From Phaeospirillum sp. (GTDB lineage: Bacteria > Pseudomonadota > Alphaproteobacteria > Rhodospirillales > Magnetospirillaceae), in contig JAUSFB010000012.1 of NCBI GenBank assembly GCA_030651575.1, forward strand, positions 1 through 34,740: a stretch of DNA of 34,740 nucleotides, in the 5' to 3' direction. Under the pieces are notes generated by a model, which was given only the letters and a program-made list of their open reading frames with translations, was not told the origin of the DNA and did not search any database. The position numbers and the translations under genes are program-made. Positions within the stretch are counted from its first letter, which is position 1. Every line of letters begins with the position of its first letter. This document shows, piece by piece, positions 28,694 to 34,740 of the stretch.

Positions 28694-29899
28694 ATGTTTC
28701 TCACCCTGTTTCTCGAATTGCGCGACGCCAAGGTGCCGGTCACCTTGAAGGAATACCTGACCCTGCTGGAGGCCCTGGCGGCGGGAGTGGCCGAGCTGTC
28801 GGTGGATACCTTCTATTATCTGTCCCGCTCCTGTCTGGTGAAGGACGAACGCAACCTCGACAAGTTCGACCGGGTGTTCGCCCGCGTGTTCAAGGGCGTG
28901 CTGGGCGAGGGCGACGCCCTGGCCGAGGCCATCAAGGCAGCCATCCCCGAGGAGTGGCTGCGCAAGCTGGCGGAAAAGCACCTGTCGCCCGAGGAAATGG
29001 CCGAGATTCAGTCCCAGGGCGGCTTTGAGAAGCTGATGGAGACCCTGAAGAAGCGGCTGGAGGAGCAGAACGAGCGCCACCAGGGCGGTTCGAAATGGAT
29101 CGGCACCGCCGGAACCTCGCCCTTCGGCGCCTACGGCTACAACCCGGAAGGCGTCCGCATCGGCCAGAAGGAATCCCGCCATCGCCGCGCCGTCAAGGTG
29201 TGGGACGAGCGCGCCTTTCAGAACCTGGATGACGGCCTCGAACTGGGCACCCGCAACTTTCGCATGGCGCTGCGCCGGCTGCGGCGCTTCGCCCGCGAGG
29301 GGGCCGCGACCGAATTGGACCTGCCCGGCACCATCCGCTCCACCGCCCGCTCCGGCGGTATGCTCGAACTCCAGATGGTCCCCGAGCGCCACAACAAGGT
29401 CAAGGTGCTGCTGCTGCTCGATATCGGCGGCTCCATGGATGAGCATGTGCGGACCTGTGAGGAACTGTTCTCGGCGGTGCGTTCCGAGTTCAAGCACCTG
29501 GAACACTTTTACTTCCACAACTGCCCCTATTCCGGCCTGTGGAAGGACAATCGCCGCCGCCACCAGGACGTCACCCCCACCTGGGACGTCATCAACACCT
29601 ATCCGTCCGACTGGAAGCTGATCATCGTCAGCGACGCCGCCATGAGCCCCTACGAGATCACGACCCCCGGCGGCGCGGTCGAGGAGTGGAACGAGGAGGC
29701 CGGCCATGTCTGGCTGAGGCGCCTGACCGATCACTGGCGCAGCGCCGCATGGCTGAACCCGGCGCCCGAGGGGCGCTGGCAGTGGACCCACTCCACCGGC
29801 ATCCTGGCCAAGGCCATGGGCGGGCGCATGTTCCCGCTGACCCTGGAAGGCCTCGACGGCGCCATGCGCGAGCTTAATCGCGGCAGCGCCTCGAAGTAG
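28694..29899 (+). CDS. VWA-domain protein, CoxE-like
   Basis: A 401-residue cytoplasmic protein. The N-terminal ~220 residues are helical and charged (FLELRDAKVPVTLKEYL is typical of CoxE-like proteins). The C-terminal von Willebrand A domain begins KVLLLLDIGGSMDEH; the metal site (MIDAS) is D243-x-G-x-S247, with Gly replacing the first Ser, a variant common in this group. YFHNCPYSGLWKDN and IIVSDAAMSPYE follow. It is the usual partner of a MoxR ATPase, encoded two genes upstream, and together they probably remodel or metallate a target enzyme. The gene is convergent with the sigma-factor cassette. Confidence 0.9.
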   Translation: MFLTLFLELRDAKVPVTLKEYLTLLEALAAGVAELSVDTFYYLSRSCLVKDERNLDKFDRVFARVFKGVLGEGDALAEAIKAAIPEEWLRKLAEKHLSPEEMAEIQSQGGFEKLMETLKKRLEEQNERHQGGSKWIGTAGTSPFGAYGYNPEGVRIGQKESRHRRAVKVWDERAFQNLDDGLELGTRNFRMALRRLRRFAREGAATELDLPGTIRSTARSGGMLELQMVPERHNKVKVLLLLDIGGSMDEHVRTCEELFSAVRSEFKHLEHFYFHNCPYSGLWKDNRRRHQDVTPTWDVINTYPSDWKLIIVSDAAMSPYEITTPGGAVEEWNEEAGHVWLRRLTDHWRSAAWLNPAPEGRWQWTHSTGILAKAMGGRMFPLTLEGLDGAMRELNRGSASK

Positions 29900-29926
29900 C
29901 GGCTGTGGCGAGGATTGACGGGGCCG

Positions 29927-30385
29927 TCAGGGGCGCGGTCCCGGCGGCGCGCCGGGCGGGCGGGGCGGTTCCCACCGCGCCAGTCTGGTGCGGCCTTCGT
30001 CCGAGATGCGGCTGGCGGTCTCCATGAGGGTGGCGGCCAGGGCGTCGTCCATCATCAGGCTGGCGTTACGATTTTCGTCGAACACCGCCCGCAGGGCGTC
30101 GAGGTCGAGGCGGGGGCTGGCCAGCGCGGCGCGGACTCGTGCCGGGATCGAGTGGCGCAGTTGGTGGCTGCGCTCGAACGCGGCGGCGTGGGTGGTGAAG
30201 ACTTCCAGCAGGATGGCGCCATCGGCCGGCGGCAGGGTTTCGGCGATGTGGGCTGCCACCATGGCCGGTGGGGCCGGGCCGGGCCGGTGATGGGGGGGGT
30301 GCATGACGACGATCGTCGCCAGGAAGACGTTCAGCGCCAGGGATAGCGGAAGAACCCAGCGGCGGAAGGCGGATTTCACGTCCAT
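29927..30385 (-). CDS. Periplasmic metal-sensor protein (CnrX/heavy-metal resistance family-like)
   Basis: A 152-residue membrane-anchored periplasmic protein: TM at about 10-28 (WVLPLSLALNVFLATIVV), then a His/Met-containing helical hairpin (MHPPHHRPG, ILLEVFTTHAAAFERSH, LRAVFDENRNASLMMDDALA) and a Pro-rich tail. This fits the heavy-metal-resistance family of CnrX/NccX and CpxP/Spy-like proteins, which bind Co/Ni/Cu or other metals. The start overlaps the upstream stop (TGATG at 30387-30383), and it is the last gene of a sigma/anti-sigma cassette. The metal is unknown. Confidence 0.78.
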   Translation of the reverse strand: MDVKSAFRRWVLPLSLALNVFLATIVVMHPPHHRPGPAPPAMVAAHIAETLPPADGAILLEVFTTHAAAFERSHQLRHSIPARVRAALASPRLDLDALRAVFDENRNASLMMDDALAATLMETASRISDEGRTRLARWEPPRPPGAPPGPRP

Positions 30386-30687
30386 CAGAATCCCAAGGCG
30401 GTGATCGAGGTGTAGCTGAACAGGTCGGCGAACTGAAGCGCCGCATCGGTCATCTGAAGATGGCGGCCGACCATGACGCCAAGCAATGCCGCCGCCATCA
30501 TGGGCATGGCGAAACGAGGCGCGGGGATCACGCGGGACAGCCAGTCCCTGATCCGCTCGACGATGTTCGGCCGCGCCGCCACCAGATGGCCGCGCTGGTC
30601 CAGTCGGGCGAACACCGCGCCGATCACGCGGTCGATCCGGTCTTGCGGGATTTCCATGGACCGGCGGTCCGGGCTGTCCCAACTCAT
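30385..30687 (-). CDS. Small single-TM protein, probable anti-sigma factor (CnrY-like position)
   Basis: A 100-residue protein with a charged cytoplasmic N-terminus (RIDRVIGAVFARLDQRGH), one TM helix at about 60-76 (FAMPMMAAALLGVMVG) and a short C-terminal periplasmic tail. I do not recognise a conserved family motif. The call rests on position: ATGA overlap with the upstream ECF sigma gene and TGATG overlap with the downstream metal-sensor gene, the same set of parts as the CnrH-CnrY-CnrX systems, where CnrY is a ~95-residue membrane anti-sigma. Confidence 0.65.
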   Translation of the reverse strand: MSWDSPDRRSMEIPQDRIDRVIGAVFARLDQRGHLVAARPNIVERIRDWLSRVIPAPRFAMPMMAAALLGVMVGRHLQMTDAALQFADLFSYTSITALGF

Positions 30688-31259
30688 GTCAAATCTCCGA
30701 TTCCGCCGATGCCTTGGCGCTGCAGCATGGCCCTGAGCGAACGTTTGCCCCGCACCAGCAGCGCTTCGAGGGCCGAAACCGAAAGGTCGAGGATCTCGGC
30801 GGCCTGGGGGGCGCTCAGGTCGCTGAAATAGTATAGCGTCAGCGCGTTGCGCTGTCTGGTGGGCATCTGGGCCATGGCCATGGACAGAACGCTGTCGCGC
30901 TGGGCTGCCATGGCAAGGTCCAGGCCGGCGGGGTGAGGATCCGGCGGATCGCCGGCATCCTCCAGCGGGTGGAATGGAGCCCGGCGACCCCTGTCCAGGC
31001 AGGCGTTCAGCACCACCCGGTAGAGCCATGTGGCAAATCTCGCCTCGCCATCCGGCTGCCATCTCACCGCCATTACCCAGACTTTCAAAAACGCATCCTG
31101 CACGATTTCATCCGCATCGTCGGGATTACGGGTGACCCGCGTGGCCAGAGCCAGCATTGGCCGCGCATGGCGCTCCATCAACCGGGCGAAGGCCTTGCGA
31201 TCGCCACGGGCGACGGCGCGCAGCAGATCGTCGTCGTCCGCGCGCCCGTCGCCCGACAT
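30684..31259 (-). CDS. ECF-family RNA polymerase sigma factor
   Basis: A 191-residue sigma-70 family protein. Region 2 shows FARLMERHARPMLALATRVT then RNPDDADEIVQDAFLKVW, with WLYRVVLNACLD; region 4 shows MPTRQRNALTLYYFSDLSAP and a helix-turn-helix AAEILDLSVSALEALLVRGK. There are no regions 1 or 3, as expected for ECF sigma. Two starts are possible: 31259 (AAGG about 10 nt upstream, used here) and 31307, which has a weaker site. The gene leads an overlapping three-gene cassette with a membrane protein and a metal-binding periplasmic protein, so its activity is probably released when the sensor binds metal. No efflux pump is nearby. Confidence 0.9.
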   Translation of the reverse strand: MSGDGRADDDDLLRAVARGDRKAFARLMERHARPMLALATRVTRNPDDADEIVQDAFLKVWVMAVRWQPDGEARFATWLYRVVLNACLDRGRRAPFHPLEDAGDPPDPHPAGLDLAMAAQRDSVLSMAMAQMPTRQRNALTLYYFSDLSAPQAAEILDLSVSALEALLVRGKRSLRAMLQRQGIGGIGDLT

Positions 31260-31494
31260 TTTCTGACGGCCTTGGGCCAAACGCTCTGCCTTGGTCGGTC
31301 CTAGCATCCGTAGCTTTCACGTTCGATGCCGCGTGATCCATGTGGAAAAATCGGTCTGGCCCGGACATCCCGTCGGGTTGGAGGATGGAGTTTCCCTATC
31401 CGGGGCGGAGCGAAAATTTTTGCGCGATCTCAAGGGGGTGATCACGGCGCGGACCGATGCTGGATCAGTTCGGAGCGGCCAGCCATCCGAGCTT

Positions 31495-31538
31495 CCGAGG
31501 CACCGTCCGCCCGGATGTTCCGGTGGGCGATGCCTCGG
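31495..31538. other. Long imperfect hairpin downstream of the low-complexity gene
   Basis: CCGAGGCA (31495-31502) pairs with TGCCTCGG (31531-31538); after one mismatch six more pairs follow (two G-U), then a bulge and CCGGA-TGT-TCCGG (31511-31523). That is about 19 pairs in 44 nt. No T-run lies on either side, so it may be a Rho-type processing barrier or a repeat-like element rather than an intrinsic terminator. Confidence 0.6.
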
Positions 31539-31549
31539 GGGAGGCTCCA

Positions 31550-32170
31550 TTACGCCTTGGTGTCGACTAGGCCGCTGGCCAGCAGGGCCTTGAGGTAGGC
31601 GGCGGTCGTGCTGGTGTCCGAGGTGGGTGAGGACTTTAGCAGATCCAGCAGCACGTCGCTCGACGATTTGGTGGCGTCGCTGGAGGAAGAGCTATCGGCC
31701 GAGGTTGTGGTTTCCGTGGTGCCGTCAGAATAGGTGATGACCGTGGTTTTCATCGCTCCTTGGGTCGTGCTGGTGCGGCTGACCTCGCGCTTTGACGAAG
31801 AATCGCTCGAATCGCCGCCGCTGCCGCCGCCACCGCCGGAGCCGCCACCGGGAGGCGGTCCCCCTTTGCCTTCGGGCGGCGCCTCCGCAGCCTGCTGGTC
31901 GAATTGGTCCAGCGTCTTGCGAACCAGATCGGCTTCTTCCGTGGTCAGTTTGCCGGCGGCGACGTCGGCGGTCAGTTGCTGTTCGATGGAGGCCCGCGCC
32001 GAGGTGCGGTCGGGCCGGCCTGTAGACGATGACTTCGCCTGTTCCATGACGGAGTCGATCTCGTTGGCGACCAGGGTCGCCTTGTTGGTGGACAGCCCGC
32101 TGCTTTCCAGATTGCCGAGGAGGCGGTCCTTTGGAGAATGCTGGGTAGCGCCGAGTTGGGTGATGGACAT
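31550..32170 (-). CDS. Hypothetical Gly/Ser-rich low-complexity protein
   Basis: A 206-residue protein of unknown function. Residues 1-95 are helical and charged (LGNLESSGLSTNKATLVANE; QQLTADVAAGKLTTEEADLV), reminiscent of small calcium-hand-like or chaperone-like helix pairs but without a clear motif. A Gly/Pro/Ser linker (PPPGGGSGGGGGSGG) and a Ser/Thr/Asp-rich segment follow, then a final helix (AAYLKALLASGLVD). There is no signal peptide or TM. GGAGA lies before the ATG. Real-gene status is supported by codon use and the ribosome site. Confidence 0.7.
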   Translation of the reverse strand: MSITQLGATQHSPKDRLLGNLESSGLSTNKATLVANEIDSVMEQAKSSSTGRPDRTSARASIEQQLTADVAAGKLTTEEADLVRKTLDQFDQQAAEAPPEGKGGPPPGGGSGGGGGSGGDSSDSSSKREVSRTSTTQGAMKTTVITYSDGTTETTTSADSSSSSDATKSSSDVLLDLLKSSPTSDTSTTAAYLKALLASGLVDTKA

Positions 32171-32245
32171 GGGAATCTCCTTCTGAGACGGGTATTCCCA
32201 GGGTTACACGCCCGACCCGGCGTTTCCCTGCGCCGATTTCCGGGA

Positions 32246-34462
32246 TCAGCCGCGCAGGGCCTGAAGCTCGCCGATGGTGACGCGCAACCGGTTGGACAGG
32301 CTGCGGGCCAGGGTCTCGGTAATGGCCAGCGCCACGGCGCTGTGCCGTGCCGCCAGGGCGTTGAAATGCTCGCGCGACAACACATAGACATCCACATCCG
32401 TCAGGGCATGGGCGTCGGCGGCATGTTGGCTGGCGTCGAGGAAGCCGACGCCGCCGATGATCTCGCCGGGACCGGTGGTGGCGAGGTGGTAGTTTTCCTT
32501 CTTGCCGACCGGCAGGGTGATCTTGACCAGACCTTGGCGGATCAGGAACAGCTCATCTCCGGCGCTTCCGGACTTGAACACCTTTTTTCCCGCCCGGATC
32601 GAGCGGGGCTTCAGCGCCGCTTCCAGGGCGGCATAGGCGTCGTCCGAGCATCCGGCGAAGACCGGCAGGTCGCGCAGTCCCAGCGCCGCCGTATCGCTGC
32701 CGTCGGCTGTTTCCTGCAACACCTGGGCCTCCACCCATTCCAGCGCCTCGTCCAGCTGGCGGAAGGCGAAGGCCTTGTTGGTCGGCCGGACCACGCCGGT
32801 ATCCTTCAGGAACCGCTTCATCTTCAGGCCGCTGGGGAGGCCCTTGGGGATGTCGCAAAAAACCAGGAAGGCGTTGTTCTCCTCCAGCCGGTCCTTGATC
32901 TGCTCCAGCACATGGGTGGCGGTGACGTCCAGCGACTGCACCCGGCGCATGCTGAGGATGACGTATTTGCGCTGGGCGGTCTCCGGCTCCAGCGCCGCGT
33001 GAAGCTGGCTGGCGGTGCCAAAGAACAGGCTGCCCTGCAACTCGAACACCACCATGCCGCCGCCCTCGCGCTGGAGGCGTTCCTGATCCTGGGCCGAGCG
33101 GGTACGGCGCGAAAAGATGTCGTGTCCCTCGACCCGGCTATGGATGACCGAGCTGCGGGTCTGCTCGCGGATGAACAGCAAGATGGCCAGCGCCACCCCA
33201 ACCCCGGAGGCGGCGATCAGGTTGCCAAAGATAGCGACCAAAATCACCGACAGAATTACCAGGAAGTCGAACCGGGTGGAGGGGTGAAAGAAAAAGGCCA
33301 GGCTGTGGCGGTCGATCATGCGAAAACCGATGACGATCAGGATGGCGGCCAGTCCGGAGATGGGCACCCAGGCGATCAGTGGCGACAGCATGAAATAGGC
33401 GGCCAGCGAGAAGACGCCGCTCATGGTGCCGGACATGCGCCCGGTGCCGCCGCTGGAGATATTGATCAGGGACGCCCCCATGGTCCCGGCGCCGGGGATG
33501 CCGCCGACCAGCGACGAGCCGATATTGCCCAGCCCCTGGCCCACCAGTTCCCGATTGGAATTATGGTGGGAGTTGGTCATGGCGTCGATCACCAGACAGG
33601 TCTTCAGCGTGTCGATGGATAGCAACACCGCCAGGGTCAGGGCCGGAACCAGTACCTTCATCACCACCGCCGGTCCCAGCTCACCCAGGGCGCTCCAGTG
33701 ATGGGCGATACTGTCGGCTAGGCTGCCGCCGCCGCTGGACAGGGCGCCGATCAGCAACGGATTGTCCTCGGTCCGCATTAGGGCGGGGTCGAACGCTCCC
33801 AGCGTCAGATAGGTGGCGACGCCGGCCAGCAGGGCGACGATGGCGGCGGGGATGGCGCGGGTGATGCGCGGAGTGGCCAGCATGGCGATGATCACCACCG
33901 CTCCGACCACCATGCCCTGCCACACCCAACCGGATGGGGTCCGAAGCGCGTCGAGCAGGCTGGCGCCGCGTGGCGAGCCCAGCAGCTTGGGCACCTGACT
34001 GCCGATGATGATCAGGCCGACGCCGCTGAGATAGCCGCTGACCACCGGAAAGGGGATGAAACGGATCAGCCGCCCGATGCCGGCCAGCCCGAATCCGATC
34101 TGAATCAAGCCCGCCAGCAGGCCGATCAGACTGAGCATCAGCAAGATCGTCCCCGCCGCGATACCCTGCTGGACGAAGCCGACCGCCAGGGCGGACAGCA
34201 CCGCCGCGGCCGGGGCGCAAGGCGCGGTGATCAGGCGGCTACTGCCGCCGAGCAGGGGGGAAATCAGCCCCAGGGCCGTTGCACCCAGAATCCCGGCCAT
34301 GGCGCCCTGCGCCGCCAGGGAGCCGCCCAGGGGGGCAAAGATGGTGGCGCCGAACGCCAGGGCCGAGGGCAGGGCGACCAGCATGGCGGCCAGCCCTCCC
34401 CAGGCGTTACCGATCATGTCCTTGCGCTGGCCGTCGATTGTGGTCGCAGGTGCCCCCGGCAT
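32246..34462 (-). CDS. SulP-family anion transporter with STAS and cyclic-nucleotide-binding domains
   Basis: A 738-residue inner-membrane protein. Residues about 18-430 have the SulP core with 12 or so TM helices (NAWGGLAAMLVALPSALAFG; ITAPCAPAAAVLSAL; VGQGLGNIGSSLVGGIPGAG). A STAS domain covers about 468-560 (MVVFELQGSLFFGTA; YVILSMRRVQSLDVTATHVL). The C-terminal ~595-725 is a cNMP-binding-type domain (VFKSGSAGDELFLIRQG; GPGEIIGGVGFLD). SulP proteins carry sulfate, bicarbonate or dicarboxylates; the ion is not shown here. The appended CNB domain suggests control by a small ligand, though the usual RxA phosphate-binding signature was not clearly seen. ATG at 34462 opens a normal SulP start. 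Confidence 0.9.
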   Translation of the reverse strand: MPGAPATTIDGQRKDMIGNAWGGLAAMLVALPSALAFGATIFAPLGGSLAAQGAMAGILGATALGLISPLLGGSSRLITAPCAPAAAVLSALAVGFVQQGIAAGTILLMLSLIGLLAGLIQIGFGLAGIGRLIRFIPFPVVSGYLSGVGLIIIGSQVPKLLGSPRGASLLDALRTPSGWVWQGMVVGAVVIIAMLATPRITRAIPAAIVALLAGVATYLTLGAFDPALMRTEDNPLLIGALSSGGGSLADSIAHHWSALGELGPAVVMKVLVPALTLAVLLSIDTLKTCLVIDAMTNSHHNSNRELVGQGLGNIGSSLVGGIPGAGTMGASLINISSGGTGRMSGTMSGVFSLAAYFMLSPLIAWVPISGLAAILIVIGFRMIDRHSLAFFFHPSTRFDFLVILSVILVAIFGNLIAASGVGVALAILLFIREQTRSSVIHSRVEGHDIFSRRTRSAQDQERLQREGGGMVVFELQGSLFFGTASQLHAALEPETAQRKYVILSMRRVQSLDVTATHVLEQIKDRLEENNAFLVFCDIPKGLPSGLKMKRFLKDTGVVRPTNKAFAFRQLDEALEWVEAQVLQETADGSDTAALGLRDLPVFAGCSDDAYAALEAALKPRSIRAGKKVFKSGSAGDELFLIRQGLVKITLPVGKKENYHLATTGPGEIIGGVGFLDASQHAADAHALTDVDVYVLSREHFNALAARHSAVALAITETLARSLSNRLRVTIGELQALRG

Positions 34463-34540
34463 GCTCGCCTTTCGGTGTCATGTCCCGATGATCGGCTGCG
34501 ATCAACGGGATAGGGGATGAGTCTACGCCAACTCCCGATG

Positions 34541-34740
34541 TCATAAAACCGTCATGATCGCCAGGGCCGCCGGTCCGTCTCCGTCTCTTAATTTTCCCTC
34601 GAACTCGATAATTTTCTGATCGACGGCGAGTGAGTCTCCGGCTTTGGCGTGGAGTTTTGCGATGGTTCCGTCGCGTTCGGCCTTGAGGATATTTTCCATT
34701 TTCATGGCTTCGATGACGGCCAGGGCTTCGCCGGCCTTGA
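34541..34740 (-). CDS. Biotin carboxyl-carrier domain, C-terminal end of a biotin-dependent carboxylase alpha subunit (partial)
   Basis: The frame enters from the right edge and ends at TGA 34543-34541; 65 residues are visible. GEALAVIEAMKMENILKAER contains the biotinylation motif AMKM (Lys codon 34702-34700), followed by the rest of the biotinyl fold (GTIAKLHAKAGDSLAVDQKI, IEFEG). A tail of about 17 residues (KLRDGDGPAALAIMTVL) runs past the usual end of the domain. Such C-terminal biotinyl domains occur in propionyl-CoA, acetyl/methylcrotonyl-CoA and related carboxylase alpha subunits; which one cannot be told from this part. It is upstream of, and in the same direction as, the SulP gene. 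Confidence 0.88.
   Translation of the reverse strand, partial: KAGEALAVIEAMKMENILKAERDGTIAKLHAKAGDSLAVDQKIIEFEGKLRDGDGPAALAIMTVL

Noticed and set aside
27971-29791. 606-codon minus-strand open frame
   Set aside because: It is antisense to the MoxR-hemerythrin-VWA operon, which has clear domains.

Overview
The window is high-GC DNA whose gene content fits an alphaproteobacterium of the Rhodospirillaceae type, most like Magnetospirillum. The clues are a MipZ-type ParA ATPase, an AapJ-type binding protein, a short phasin, an ECF sigma/metal-sensor cassette and many histidine kinases and c-di-GMP proteins. The genus is an inference from protein style. I saw no rRNA, tRNA, CRISPR array or intact insertion sequence.

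Layout. Positions 2-2299 hold the 3' part of a very large repetitive secreted or surface protein (PE/PA repeats, Asp/His-rich repeats, an RTX-like end). A photolyase converges on it (2459-3886, minus). Positions 4192-9504 form a compact signalling operon: periplasmic amino-acid-binding protein, large hybrid histidine kinase, and a REC-GGDEF diguanylate cyclase. A PSD-like pyruvoyl decarboxylase follows (9573-10874, minus), then a poorly coding stretch with a possible transposase remnant, then a small FlaG-like protein. A three-gene minus-strand operon (16161 to 12182) encodes an LhgO-like FAD oxidoreductase, a GH114-like secreted protein and a degenerate acyl-CoA-synthetase homologue. A molybdopterin oxidoreductase diverges from it.

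Positions 18522-26017 carry mipZ and then a nucleotide-sugar block: galU, ugd, pgm and a phosphomanno/glucomutase. Together these lead from glucose-6-P to UDP-glucose and UDP-glucuronate, and from fructose-6-P-derived Man-6-P to Man-1-P, probably for envelope or exopolysaccharide. A histidine kinase with an ethylene-receptor-like membrane domain sits inside this block. Next come a CBS-domain protein, a phasin with candidate PhaR sites, and a MoxR ATPase / bacteriohemerythrin / CoxE-like VWA operon. The right end has a minus-strand ECF sigma - small membrane protein - periplasmic metal-sensor cassette resembling CnrH/CnrY/CnrX, a low-complexity hypothetical protein, a SulP transporter with STAS and cyclic-nucleotide-binding domains, and the 3' end of a biotin-carboxylase subunit.

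The most unusual non-coding signals are two dispersed repeat families. One is a ~75-nt element present three times (two in tandem before mipZ, one before the CBS gene). It can fold as a three-way junction, and three base pairs of one stem change with compensation between copies. The other is a 46-bp element present twice, starting exactly at the stop codon of two unrelated minus-strand genes. The best protein-level leads are the ethylene-receptor-like kinase, the degenerate acyl-CoA synthetase and the hemerythrin inserted between MoxR and VWA genes.
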